The translations under genes and the position numbers were made by a program. Below the pieces are notes generated by a model. That model made no database searches. It saw only the letters and a program-made list of their open reading frames with translations, and was not told where the DNA came from. A DNA stretch of 19,753 nt from an uncultured Clostridium sp. (GTDB taxonomy: Bacteria; Bacillota; Clostridia; Clostridiales; Clostridiaceae), in the NCBI GenBank assembly GCA_934746785.1, contig CAKVFO010000056.1:1-19753 (forward strand). Reading direction: 5' to 3'. Of the stretch, positions 8,716 through 16,316 are shown one piece after another; position 1 is the first letter of the stretch, and each line of letters starts with the position of its first letter.

Positions 8716-10044
8716 ATAAAAAAAATATTTATTTCTGCACTAACTATATCACTACTTGTAGTTAACAGTTTAAGTGTTAGTGCTTCTACAAAAACTGAAG
8801 AGATTTTATCATTAATGCCAGGAGTAACTGCTGAGGAATTAGAGCAAAGCATTAATGATGCAGCATCTATTTATACTTTGGATGCTTCAAGAAATGTTGG
8901 GGACATATTTTATGAACCATCTACAACTGCTAATATTGAACATGGACATGTTGGTATTTACTACACTACTGATACTATAGTTGAATCTATGCCAAGCAGT
9001 GGTGTACGATCTTTAAGCAGACTTAACAAGAAAGTTGCAAAAGGCTCTAAGATTTTTACATTAGATGGTGTTAGTCAATCTGTAAAGAATGGCGCTTCCT
9101 CTTAGGCTTGGTCTCAAATTGGATGTAAATATTCTTATAATTTTGCCACTAACAGATTAACAAGTATGAGCGGAGATAAAAACTGTTCAAAACTAGTATG
9201 GTCTGCTTATAAGAATGCTGGGAACTTAGATATCGATTCAAATAAAGAAACATGGATTGCATATTTTGCACCTTCTTCTACTGATGTTATGTATACAGAA
9301 GGAAATGCTTCATTAGTTGAATTTAATAAAAATGGTACAGCTAAGTTCAATGGATATACATATAAAGAAGATAATACTTTAAATGAAAATACTGTTGGAT
9401 ATACTATGGCTGGAACCTTGAAGGATTCTTTATATTATTTTTTATGTAACGGTTCCTTTAAAAAAGATTATTATTCATCAAAAATCATTCTTGGTGATAA
9501 AAAAAATAATACTGTTCATGAAATAAAAGGATTTGTTAATTCCTATGGTAATGATGAAGATAATATTTACCTATTAACTGATGATATGACTAATAGAAAT
9601 AATAAACAAGTTCAAAAAGTCTCCATAAATAATCTAGATGATATTACTACAACAAGTAATAATATAGCCTTTGATTATGAAGTTGAAAGTAACTTTAAAA
9701 TAATAGTTTCAGATACCTACATTTACGCTTTTGTAATAAGAGACAGAAATAAAATATACTACCCTGCACTATTGGGGAAAGTTTATCGTTTTGATATAGA
9801 TACAGAAAATTTCACCTGCGAATTTACATTAAAAAACTATAGTATGAATACTTCATTAAATCCAATCTGTTACTATGATGATGCAGATTCTAAAATCTAT
9901 CTATTTTATCAGGAGGACATAGATAATAAATATTATCTATATTCATATAACTTAGATGGAAAGCTTCTAGATAGTATAAAACTTAACTCTTTAAAGTTGA
10001 AGAATAACTTGTATCCTCATAACTTTATAAAAGTGAGTACTTAA
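8716..10044 (+). pseudogene. Secreted permuted papain-like (NlpC/P60, YiiX-type) protein, inactivated
   Basis: A continuous reading frame from 8716 to a TAA at 10044 is interrupted only by TAG at 9103-9105. The expected start codon 8716-8718 is ATA, 9 nt after GAGGGG. Reading it as a former ATG gives a perfect signal peptide (M)KKIFISALTISLLVVNS with an SVSA cleavage site. The first domain has HGHVGIYY (catalytic-His motif, about residue 77) before KNCSKLVWSAYK (catalytic-Cys motif, about residue 155). This His-before-Cys order is that of circularly permuted NlpC/P60-type enzymes such as YiiX. The segment after about residue 190 is beta-rich and unrecognised (repeated YxF and DDxxxKIYLFY strings). 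Loss of the start codon plus an amber codon between His and Cys argues for a dead gene; ATG 8815 and ATG 9166 could only give fragments without signal peptide. The fragments otherwise keep clean sequence, so the inactivation looks recent. Confidence 0.75.
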
Positions 10045-10045
10045 A

Positions 10046-10077
10046 AAGTGGAGCTTTTCTACAATAAAGCTCCACTT
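10046..10077. terminator. Bidirectional intrinsic terminator between convergent genes
   Basis: An 11-bp perfect stem AAGTGGAGCTT/AAGCTCCACTT lies between the stop of the plus-strand pseudogene (10044) and the stop of the minus-strand hydrolase (10081). On the minus strand it is followed by TTTAA; on the plus strand the U tract is weak (AGTTTAT). It mainly serves the hydrolase. Confidence 0.8.
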
Positions 10078-10080
10078 AGT

Positions 10081-10917
10081 TTATAGATATTTATTAATAA
10101 AATCTCTAACAGATTTCCAATATAGATCAGGATTTGACTTTAAAGACTTTGCATGTTCAGCTCCTTCAAACACTACCTTCTCCTTTTCCATTGTTCCTTC
10201 ATCATATAATTTATCTAACATATCATAAGGAACAAAATCATCTTCATCTCCATGTATAAATAACATTGGACTAGTACATTTCTTAATCTGGTCTATTGCT
10301 GAAGCATCTGAAAACCAATATCCAGCACGAATTCTTCCTACTATATCAGCACACTGCATAACTGGCACTTCTGGCAGATTAAATAATGATTTTAACTGGT
10401 AAGAAAACTCATCCCACACAGATGTATATCCACAATCCTCAATTATGCATTTAACATTATCAGGAAGCTGTTCTCCTGATGTCATCATTACTGTTGCAGC
10501 TCCCATTGATACTCCATGAAGTATAATTTCAGCATCACTATGATCTTCTAATATAAGATTGATCCACTTAAGTATATCAAGTCTATCATCCCATCCCATA
10601 CCTATGTAATTACCTTCACTTTCTCCATGTCCTCTTAAATCAGGAACAAGCACATTATATCCCATATCATAAAAACCCTTTGCATAATCTGCCATCTTAC
10701 TTCCATTACCATTATATCCATGAACAGAAACAACCCATACATTTGATTTATTACTATTCTCAATTTCATAACCATGTAAATTTATTGTTCCTGATTTAAT
10801 AAATTTATCTTTGTAATTACTTTCATCAATAATCCAGTTTGATACTTCATCTGTACTATTTGATTTACCAAATACTTTTTCTTTAGAAGTGTTTGGATTT
10901 AGGGCTAAGTTATACAT
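10081..10917 (-). CDS. Alpha/beta hydrolase (copy 2), lacking the membrane anchor
   Basis: A 278-residue paralogue of the protein at 2119-3039, by eye more than four in five residues identical from LHGYE onward. Catalytic features are intact: HGYNGNG, RGHGESEG, GVSMG (Ser137), GDEDDFVP and EGAEHA. Its first residues (M)YNLALNPNTSK align with residues about 30-40 of copy 1 (YNLALNNSTSK), so the whole N-terminal anchor is missing and the product would stay in the cytoplasm. ATG 10917 has GAGGA 6 nt upstream, and an in-frame TGA just before it rules out a longer start. The terminator of the upstream operon ends only 17 nt before the ATG, leaving no room for a normal promoter. Expression would need read-through or a promoter inside the terminator. 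It is probably a 5'-truncated duplicate; whether it is active is open. Confidence 0.82.
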   Translation of the reverse strand: MYNLALNPNTSKEKVFGKSNSTDEVSNWIIDESNYKDKFIKSGTINLHGYEIENSNKSNVWVVSVHGYNGNGSKMADYAKGFYDMGYNVLVPDLRGHGESEGNYIGMGWDDRLDILKWINLILEDHSDAEIILHGVSMGAATVMMTSGEQLPDNVKCIIEDCGYTSVWDEFSYQLKSLFNLPEVPVMQCADIVGRIRAGYWFSDASAIDQIKKCTSPMLFIHGDEDDFVPYDMLDKLYDEGTMEKEKVVFEGAEHAKSLKSNPDLYWKSVRDFINKYL

Positions 10918-10933
10918 ATAATTTCCTCTTCAT

Positions 10934-10971
10934 AAAAAAAGAACCTGAACTTTAAATATGATAACAGGTTC
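10934..10971 (-). terminator. Intrinsic terminator of the 13003-11008 operon
   Basis: On the minus strand, GAACCTG (10971-10965), a 17-nt AT loop and CAGGTTC (10947-10941) are followed directly by TTTTTTT. It lies between the stop at 11008 and the start of hydrolase copy 2. Confidence 0.82.
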
Positions 10972-11007
10972 CTTTATTGTATATTTTTTTTTGTATTATT
11001 GTACTAT

Positions 11008-12108
11008 TTAATTTATATCTTGAAAACCCTTATTAGTAACTTTAATATTCAAAAACATGTCCTCAACATTATTCCATCCCTTATTTGATACTAAATGAAC
11101 AAGATTAGAAAACCACTTTTTATAATATACTGCATCTTTCTTAGGCATATAGCTATTTCCTTCTTCTAAAGATTTATCCACTGCTTCATTATAAACATCT
11201 ATTATATCTTTTCCATCCTTAGTATAATAAGTGCCATTTTTCTCTTCTAATAATCTAACATCAATACCAGTTCCCTGTAAGCATTGATGATATAAATTAA
11301 ACTTTGCCTTACCCTCATCTGTTATTTTTTTATTATTGTGCCCATTATATAAAGAAGTAAGAATTATATGTTTAAATAATTCAGCTGCATTATTTCCATC
11401 TTCTAAAATCTTCTTAATTTCATCTGCTGGCCCCTTCCCCTCTTCTACATTCACTTTATAAGAATAAGGATCAATGGTTATATTAAATTGAAAAATGCTC
11501 TTTATCCCAGATTTTTTTAGCATTTTACTAAATTGACTATTTACTAAATCTCTCTGAAAAGTACCTTCACTTCTATTAAGCAGTCCTTCTTTCTTACTCA
11601 AGCCTCTAAAAGCAGAATCTCTTAAATCACAACTTGATAGTTCTCCAGAAGTTATCATCTGCATCTCATTAGTAAAAGCCACACTACGCTCCTCATCACT
11701 TAAATCTGCTACATATGATGAAGAATTTTGATTATAATACTTGTCCATTATATACTTTTCAGGATTATCATGACTCTTTGCAATAGATGCAAGCCTTTCA
11801 TACTTATCTTTTAATACTTTTTCATAAGCACTAAATTCATCTTTATATGAAACCTGCGCTTTAAGTTCACTTCCACAATTATCAATAGTCTTTTGATTTT
11901 CTTCATCTACCTTTTCAAGATAGCTTGATATTCTTAATGAATTATCAACTTTTCTATTATCTGATATACTATATTTTAACTGTTTTGCCCCTTTATTACT
12001 TAAAGTAATAGTATCTTTATTTGACAGCTTACTTGAACTTTTATTGTCCTTTTTATTAACTGTAGAACTTTTATACATTGTATTATTAAAATAACTATTT
12101 ATTCTCAT
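11008..12108 (-). CDS. Hypothetical protein of 366 residues without signal peptide
   Basis: The start ATG 12108 has AAGAGG 7 nt upstream and lies 13 nt after the stop of the secreted protein at 12122, so the two genes form an operon. Residues 1-55 are Ser/Lys/Asn-rich and low in complexity (STVNKKDNKSSSKLSNKDTI, then TLSNKGAKQL). This is reminiscent of the disordered starts of proteins handled by the flagellar apparatus, but that is only a resemblance. The rest is mostly helical and charged, with a conserved-looking block near residues 205-250 (FNITIDPYSYKVNVEEGKG ... NNAAELFKHIILTSL). I suspect a DUF4885-like family from memory but cannot confirm it. No catalytic motif, membrane segment or signal peptide is visible. 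Function unknown; coding status is firm. Confidence 0.8.
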   Translation of the reverse strand: MRINSYFNNTMYKSSTVNKKDNKSSSKLSNKDTITLSNKGAKQLKYSISDNRKVDNSLRISSYLEKVDEENQKTIDNCGSELKAQVSYKDEFSAYEKVLKDKYERLASIAKSHDNPEKYIMDKYYNQNSSSYVADLSDEERSVAFTNEMQMITSGELSSCDLRDSAFRGLSKKEGLLNRSEGTFQRDLVNSQFSKMLKKSGIKSIFQFNITIDPYSYKVNVEEGKGPADEIKKILEDGNNAAELFKHIILTSLYNGHNNKKITDEGKAKFNLYHQCLQGTGIDVRLLEEKNGTYYTKDGKDIIDVYNEAVDKSLEEGNSYMPKKDAVYYKKWFSNLVHLVSNKGWNNVEDMFLNIKVTNKGFQDIN

Positions 12109-12121
12109 AAAAAAACCTCTT

Positions 12122-13003
12122 TTATAAAACTGTTTTATAATTAGTATTTGCTAGGTCATAAATCCAGTCAACATATAATTTCACATTGTTCATGGTAGAT
12201 TTCTTTGAAGCTTTTGCATTATATTTAAACTTCCATACCTGTTTTACTGGAATTTTATCTTTCTCTGAAATATTATAAGAGCCTGAAGTTGCACTTGAAA
12301 CTTTTGAAGTATACCAGTTTCCTACACTTTCTGGCATTAATATATGATGAACATTTCCTTGACTTGGACTTTGAGTAGATTTTGTAGATACTCTCGTAAC
12401 TATTGCCCCAGCTGGTATTTTGCTTTCTCTACTTAGATTTAATTTAATAATACTTGAATCAACACCTGAATAAGACATTGAACTATTTCCTCTATTTACT
12501 GCACTTCCTGTAAAACTAAAAGTACCACTTCCTGACTTAATACGGTTATTTAAGGAGACTGAAAAATACATTGGCTTATTTATATCATAATCACCTCTGT
12601 TTACCTTAATATAAAAAGTTTGTCCATTCTTTTTGCCATCACAGTTAACAGCTAAGAAAGGAGTTAATGTTGAAGCATCTAAAACTCTTGTTGATTTTGA
12701 TATTAGATAGTCTGCTGAATCTCTTAATTCAACTGACATATTTGAATAACTTTTATCATGTGAACATCTTATATAAATTTTTTCATCTGCATTTACTGTA
12801 AATTTAAAATATGAGCAAGTTTCTTGTGCTGGAAGTATACCTGTTACTGATTTAAGATTTGTATATCTTCCCATATCATAAGCTGTAGCACTTGTATAAT
12901 TACCTCCATTAACAGTAGGAATAGCATATGCAGGTTTTGCTGTTAAAAATGCTGCAAACAAGCATATAAAAATCCCCAAAATAAACTTTTTCTTAAAATT
13001 CAT
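12122..13003 (-). CDS. Secreted beta-rich protein with a PPC-like N-terminal domain
   Basis: A 293-residue protein starting at ATG 13003 after AAGGGGG (8 nt spacing). A clear signal peptide spans residues 1-27 (KKKFILGIFICLFAAFL, cleavage PAYA-IP). Residues about 33-150 follow the pattern of bacterial pre-peptidase C-terminal (PPC-like) beta sandwiches: SATAYDMGRYTNLKSVTGIL then YFKFTVNADEKIYIRCS and FYIKVNRGDYDINKPMYFSV. The remaining part (about 160-293) is beta-strand and Ser/Thr rich with no motif I know. No peptidase domain is present, so it is likely a stand-alone secreted or surface-binding protein. It is the first gene of a two-gene operon with the 366-residue protein and has its own promoter at 13076-13103. 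Confidence 0.78.
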   Translation of the reverse strand: MNFKKKFILGIFICLFAAFLTAKPAYAIPTVNGGNYTSATAYDMGRYTNLKSVTGILPAQETCSYFKFTVNADEKIYIRCSHDKSYSNMSVELRDSADYLISKSTRVLDASTLTPFLAVNCDGKKNGQTFYIKVNRGDYDINKPMYFSVSLNNRIKSGSGTFSFTGSAVNRGNSSMSYSGVDSSIIKLNLSRESKIPAGAIVTRVSTKSTQSPSQGNVHHILMPESVGNWYTSKVSSATSGSYNISEKDKIPVKQVWKFKYNAKASKKSTMNNVKLYVDWIYDLANTNYKTVL

Positions 13004-13075
13004 TATTAATACCCCCTTTTTTATACTTACTTTATTTTCGTAAATTAATTCTATTTTTTTATAGTTGTAGAAAAT

Positions 13076-13103
13076 ATTATAAATATTTAAAAACTATTTT
13101 CAA
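13076..13103 (-). promoter_or_regulatory. Sigma-A-type promoter of the 13003-11008 operon
   Basis: The minus strand has TTGAAA (13103-13098), a 16-bp spacer and TATAAT (13081-13076), about 55 nt before the AAGGGGG ribosome binding site of the secreted-protein gene. Confidence 0.6.
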
Positions 13104-13141
13104 AACGCTGCATAGGCTTTATTTGTGAAATATGTACATAA

Positions 13142-13185
13142 AAAGAAACCTTTATTTAGAAATACACCTAAATAAAAGTTTCTTT
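13142..13185. terminator. Strong two-way terminator hairpin between pdxT and the secreted-protein operon
   Basis: AAAGAAACCTTTATTTAG (13142-13159) pairs with CTAAATAAAAGTTTCTTT (13168-13185): 18 positions with one mismatch and an 8-nt loop. T-rich sequence follows on both strands. It would stop minus-strand transcripts coming from pdxST before the promoter at 13076-13103. It also insulates the plus-strand small RNA unit just to its right. Confidence 0.75.
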
Positions 13186-13187
13186 AT

Positions 13188-13221
13188 TTGTCATAATACT
13201 GTCACAAACTTATACTATAAT
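13188..13221 (+). promoter_or_regulatory. Pho-box-like promoter of small RNA candidate 1
   Basis: TGTCA at 13189-13193 and TGTCA at 13200-13204 form an 11-bp-period direct repeat. The stretch TTGTCATAATACTGTCAC is close to the enterobacterial Pho box consensus CTGTCATAWAWCTGTCAY. After exactly 10 bp comes TATAAT (13216-13221), the layout of promoters in which a PhoB-type activator stands in for the -35 element. An alternative sigma-A reading is TTGTCA-N17-TATACT (13188-13216). The plan is shared base for base in spacing with 16276-16309. Confidence 0.6.
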
Positions 13222-13228
13222 TAATTTG

Positions 13229-13320
13229 TAAAGTAAATAAAACATTATTCCCCTAGTAAATAAATCATTTTTTTCCTTAATTTATAAATGGCTTCCCCCT
13301 AAAAGGAAGCCATCTTTTTT
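13229..13320 (+). ncRNA. Candidate small RNA 1 (about 92 nt)
   Basis: The predicted start, 7 nt after the -10, coincides with a 24-nt block (13229-13252) that recurs perfectly at 16317-16340. The block contains AACATTATTCCC, and here it is followed by one extra C and then unique sequence. The unit ends in the terminator at 13288-13320. There is no ribosome binding site or plausible open frame. The unpaired UUCCCC could base-pair with GGGGA/GGGGG-type ribosome binding sites, as C-rich motifs of Firmicute regulatory RNAs do; that role is inference. It is convergent with pdxT and overlaps its 3' untranslated region. Confidence 0.5.
13288..13320 (+). terminator. Intrinsic terminator of small RNA candidate 1
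   Basis: A perfect 9-bp stem ATGGCTTCC/GGAAGCCAT (13288-13296, 13305-13313) with loop CCCTAAAA is followed by CTTTTTT on the plus strand. The minus-strand tail is not U-rich, so it points rightwards, away from pdxT, even though no plus-strand protein gene precedes it. Confidence 0.85.
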
Positions 13321-13324
13321 ACTC

Positions 13325-13885
13325 TTATCTTATTGTCTCTAAAAATTCTCTATGAATCCTAACATCCTCACTAATCTCCGGATGAAAAGCTAATCCAATC
13401 TGCTTTCCATACCTAACACCAACAATCTTTCCCTCAACTTCAGCCAAAACCTCAACTCCAGCTCCAACCTCACTAATATAAGGGGCTCTAATAAACACCA
13501 TAGGAAAATCCTCAAACTCCCCTACTTTTTTAACAGTTTCAAAACTTCCAAGCTGTCTTCCATAAGCATTCCTCTTCACACTAACAGGCAAAGTGCCAAG
13601 ATATCTATTATCATCATTTTCAATATTCTCAGCTAAAAGTATAAGTCCAGCACAAGTTGCAAGAACAGGAAGACCATTCTTTATCTTTTCTCTTAAAGTA
13701 TCCATCATATCAAGCTTTCTAAGAAGCTTTCCTTGAACAGTACTTTCTCCTCCAGGAAGGATAATTCCATCAATACCTTTAAGATCAGCTTTCTGCCTTA
13801 TCTCAATGCAGTCAGCACCTAATTCCTTTATAATCTTTTCATGTTCAATGAAAGCTCCTTGAAGTGCAAGTACTCCAATCTTCAT
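13325..13885 (-). CDS. pdxT: Pyridoxal 5'-phosphate synthase glutaminase subunit PdxT
   Basis: A 186-residue class I glutamine amidotransferase that hydrolyses glutamine and channels ammonia to PdxS for de novo PLP synthesis in the cytoplasm. It begins MKIGVLALQGAFIEHEK, has the PdxT signature LPGGEST (residues 43-49), the nucleophile elbow ATCAG with Cys78, RAPY, and the catalytic His168-x-Glu170 pair in AFHPE. Length equals the family norm (about 185-196). The start lies 1 nt after the pdxS stop, so translation is coupled; AGAGAGGTAAG at the end of pdxS supplies the ribosome binding site. The C-terminus ends at FLETIR with no truncation. Confidence 0.97.
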   Translation of the reverse strand: MKIGVLALQGAFIEHEKIIKELGADCIEIRQKADLKGIDGIILPGGESTVQGKLLRKLDMMDTLREKIKNGLPVLATCAGLILLAENIENDDNRYLGTLPVSVKRNAYGRQLGSFETVKKVGEFEDFPMVFIRAPYISEVGAGVEVLAEVEGKIVGVRYGKQIGLAFHPEISEDVRIHREFLETIR

Positions 13886-13886
13886 A

Positions 13887-14762
13887 TTACTTACCTCTCT
13901 CTTCCATAATAAGTTCTATTTCACTTTCATTAATTCCTACCATAGCTTCTCCAAGATCTTCTGATAATTTTGCTATAAGTTTTGCATCTTTATAATTAGT
14001 AACAGCTTGAACTATTGCTGCTGCTCTTTTTGCTGGATTTCCTGATTTGAAGATTCCTGAACCTACAAATACACCTTCTGCTCCAAGCTGCATCATAAGG
14101 GCTGCATCTGCTGGAGTTGCTACACCACCTGCTGCAAAGTTTACTACTGGAAGTTTTCCATTTTCATGTACATACTTAACTAAATCATAAGGAACTTGAA
14201 GCTGTTTAGCTTCTTCAAATAATTCATCTTCTCCCATAGCTGTAATCTTTCTTATTTCAGAATTCATCTTTCTCATATGACGTACTGCCTGAACTATGTC
14301 CCCTGTTCCTGGTTCCCCCTTAGTTCTTATCATAGCGGCACCTTCATTAATTCTTCTTAAGGCTTCTCCTAAATCCCTTGCTCCACATACAAAAGGTACC
14401 TTAAAGTTTCTCTTATTAATATGGTAAATATCATCTGCTGGTGATAATACTTCAGATTCATCTATATAATCAATTTCAATTGCTTCTAATATCTGTGCTT
14501 CTGCAAAATGTCCTATTCTGCATTTTGCCATAACAGGTATACTTACTGCTTCTTGAATTCCCTTAATCATTTTAGGATCACTCATTCTAGAAACTCCACC
14601 TGCTGCTCTTATATCTGCTGGGATTCTTTCTAATGCCATAACTGCACATGCTCCAGCTTCCTCTGCTATTTTAGCCTGTTCTGGAGTAGTAACATCCATG
14701 ATGACACCACCCTTTAACATTTGCGCTAGACCTTTATTTAACTCATATTGTTTGTTTTCCAT
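13887..14762 (-). CDS. pdxS: Pyridoxal 5'-phosphate synthase lyase subunit PdxS
   Basis: A 291-residue TIM-barrel synthase that builds PLP from ribose 5-phosphate, glyceraldehyde 3-phosphate and ammonia, working as a dodecamer with PdxT. Seen directly: the N-terminal signature GLAQMLKGGVIMDVTTPEQA, Asp23, Lys80 in PVMAKCRIGH and Lys148 in RTKGEPGTG. These correspond to the two active-site lysines of the family (Lys81 and Lys149 in B. subtilis). The glycine-rich phosphate site PVVNFAAGGVATPADAA and GVFVGSGIFKS are also present. Length matches the family (about 291-294). GGGGGAC lies 8 nt before the ATG. It is the first gene of pdxST and is divergent from the regulator at 14869. Confidence 0.97.
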   Translation of the reverse strand: MENKQYELNKGLAQMLKGGVIMDVTTPEQAKIAEEAGACAVMALERIPADIRAAGGVSRMSDPKMIKGIQEAVSIPVMAKCRIGHFAEAQILEAIEIDYIDESEVLSPADDIYHINKRNFKVPFVCGARDLGEALRRINEGAAMIRTKGEPGTGDIVQAVRHMRKMNSEIRKITAMGEDELFEEAKQLQVPYDLVKYVHENGKLPVVNFAAGGVATPADAALMMQLGAEGVFVGSGIFKSGNPAKRAAAIVQAVTNYKDAKLIAKLSEDLGEAMVGINESEIELIMEERGK

Positions 14763-14775
14763 TTTATCGTCCCCC

Positions 14776-14803
14776 TTGTTATTTATGTAAACAATGTTAT
14801 AAT
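14776..14803 (+). promoter_or_regulatory. Sigma-A-type promoter of the MocR/PdxR regulator gene
   Basis: TTGTTA (14776-14781), a 16-bp spacer and TATAAT (14798-14803) face the regulator gene, 51 nt upstream of its AGGGGG ribosome binding site. On the other strand the same region carries AT-rich -10-like sequence (TATAAC) that could belong to pdxS, so the two promoters probably overlap. Confidence 0.6.
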
Positions 14804-14805
14804 AA

Positions 14806-14854
14806 ATCTGACTATAGGAAAATACTCAAAAAGAATAAAAAATAGATGTCAGAT
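14806..14854. promoter_or_regulatory. Candidate PdxR operator pair (ATCTGAC ... GTCAGAT)
   Basis: ATCTGAC (14806-14812) and its perfect reverse complement GTCAGAT (14848-14854) lie in the pdxS-regulator divergent gap, 35 bp apart. Both are downstream of the regulator's own promoter and upstream of pdxS. MocR-type PdxR proteins are known to bind repeated sites in such gaps to activate pdxST and repress themselves. The pairing is seen; its use as operator is inferred from position. Confidence 0.45.
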
Positions 14855-14868
14855 AGGGGGCAATGCTG

Positions 14869-16263
14869 ATGTTAACATACAATTTTGAAAAGGTAGATGG
14901 GCCTTTATATGAACATATTTATAAATGCCTGAAAGAAGATATTATCTCTGGTACACTGCAGCCACATGAAAAGCTTCCCTCCAAAAGAAGTTTTGCAAAG
15001 AATAATGGCATTAGTACCATTACAATTCAAAATGCTTATGACCAGTTGATTAGTGAGGGCTATATTTACACCCTGCCAAAGAAGGGATACTATGTTGCAG
15101 ATATTGAAGGTTTAAGGCATGTTCCAAAGTCGGAAAACTTTTCTTTAGATATAAAACTTCCTCCAAAGCTTAAAGAATATGAAATTGACTTATCTAATAA
15201 TAGAACGAATCCAGATAACTTTCCTTTTTCCATATGGGCAAAACTTTTAAGGGAAACTATCTCAAAGAAAAATGAAGAGTTAATGAAACCATCACCAACA
15301 GGAGGTATAGAAGAACTTAGAATTGCTATTGCTAATCATTTAAAATCCTTTAGAGGTATGCTAGTTGATCCAAATCAAATAGTTATTGGAGCAGGAACTG
15401 AATATTTGTATGGGCTTCTTATACAGCTTCTTGGAAATGATAAAACCTATTGTACTGAGAATCCTGGCTATAAAAAACTTGTTCAGATATATGCTCAAAA
15501 TAAAATCAATTGCTCTTTTGCAGATATGGATTTAAAGGGTATTACTGTTGAAGGACTTAAAAGTTCAAAAGCTCAAATTGCTCATATTAGTCCAACTCAC
15601 CATTTTCCTACTGGAATAACTATGCCTGCTGATAGAAGATATGAAGTTTTAGCCTGGGCAAATGAAAAATCAGGCCGTTATATTATTGAAGATGACTATG
15701 ATAGCGAATTCCGTCCTAACGGAAAGCCAATACCTCCCTTATTTAGTATTGATGGCTGTGAAAAGGTAATTTATATGAATACCTTCTCTAAGTCTTTAAC
15801 TCCAACAATTCGTATAAGTTACATGGTTTTACCTGCTTCTTTAGTTAATAAATTTTATGAACAGTTATCCTTTTATGCATGTACAGTATCAAACTTTGAA
15901 CAATATACTTTAGCAGAATTTATTAAGAGAGGATATTTTGAAAAACATATTAATAGAATGCGTCTTTATTACAGCAGACAAAGAAAGCAGGTTTTAGACT
16001 GTATTAATAAAAGCAGCTTAAAAGAAAAATGTAGTGTAATAGAAAATGATTCAGGCCTTCACTTTCTTTTAAAATTAGATACAAAATTATCTGATGAAGA
16101 GATTATAGATTCCCTAAGAAAAAAAGGAATTCAGATTAGAGCATTATCAGAATATTTTTTAACGGAAGAAAAGGAATCTGCTCATGTTTTTTTATTGAAC
16201 TATTCTAATATTGATATAAATAAGTTAGATTATGTATTTAAAATCATAGCTGAAATTATTTAA
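14869..16263 (+). CDS. pdxR: MocR-family (GntR-aminotransferase fusion) regulator of PLP synthesis, PdxR-like
   Basis: A regulator of about 464 residues fused from two parts. Residues about 5-75 form a GntR-type winged helix (PLYEHIYKCLKEDIISGTL, LPSKRSFAKNNGISTITIQN, GYIYTLPKKGYYV). Residues about 105-460 form a fold-type I aminotransferase-like domain with IIEDDYDSEFR and the PLP-binding Lys about 308 in NTFSKSLTPTIR. I choose ATG 14869 because AGGGGG (14855-14860) is then 8 nt away; the in-frame ATG 14863 would be only 2 nt away. Divergence from pdxST and the inverted ATCTGAC sites fit a PdxR that senses PLP and controls the pathway. The lysine is kept, so effector binding is plausible; a working aminotransferase is not implied. 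No terminator of its own is seen before the small RNA unit at 16276. Confidence 0.9.
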   Translation: MLTYNFEKVDGPLYEHIYKCLKEDIISGTLQPHEKLPSKRSFAKNNGISTITIQNAYDQLISEGYIYTLPKKGYYVADIEGLRHVPKSENFSLDIKLPPKLKEYEIDLSNNRTNPDNFPFSIWAKLLRETISKKNEELMKPSPTGGIEELRIAIANHLKSFRGMLVDPNQIVIGAGTEYLYGLLIQLLGNDKTYCTENPGYKKLVQIYAQNKINCSFADMDLKGITVEGLKSSKAQIAHISPTHHFPTGITMPADRRYEVLAWANEKSGRYIIEDDYDSEFRPNGKPIPPLFSIDGCEKVIYMNTFSKSLTPTIRISYMVLPASLVNKFYEQLSFYACTVSNFEQYTLAEFIKRGYFEKHINRMRLYYSRQRKQVLDCINKSSLKEKCSVIENDSGLHFLLKLDTKLSDEEIIDSLRKKGIQIRALSEYFLTEEKESAHVFLLNYSNIDINKLDYVFKIIAEII

Positions 16264-16275
16264 TTACTATGCATT

Positions 16276-16309
16276 TTGACATGATTTTGTCACATAACTA
16301 TCCTATACT
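16276..16309 (+). promoter_or_regulatory. Pho-box-like promoter of small RNA candidate 2
   Basis: TGACA (16277-16281) and TGTCA (16288-16292) form an 11-bp-period direct repeat. Exactly 10 bp after the second half-site (to C16293) comes TATACT (16304-16309). A sigma-A reading TTGACA-N17-TATCCT (16276-16304) is also possible. The element starts 13 bp after the stop of the regulator gene and repeats the geometry of 13188-13221. Confidence 0.6.
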
Positions 16310-16316
16310 AAATACA

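Noticed and set aside
9103..9105. Programmed read-through or pyrrolysine at the amber codon
   Set aside because: The same gene also lacks its start codon, and no recoding signal or pyrrolysine machinery is visible, so ordinary inactivation is simpler.
13142..13185. Inverted repeat as an insertion-sequence end or attachment site
   Set aside because: A near-perfect 18-bp stem with an 8-nt loop and T-rich flanks is explained by a terminator; no transposase or target duplication is present.
14763..14868. Riboswitch in the pdxS leader
   Set aside because: The gap is only about 100 bp, is shared by two divergent promoters and has no compact multi-stem fold; regulation by the adjacent MocR protein is sufficient.
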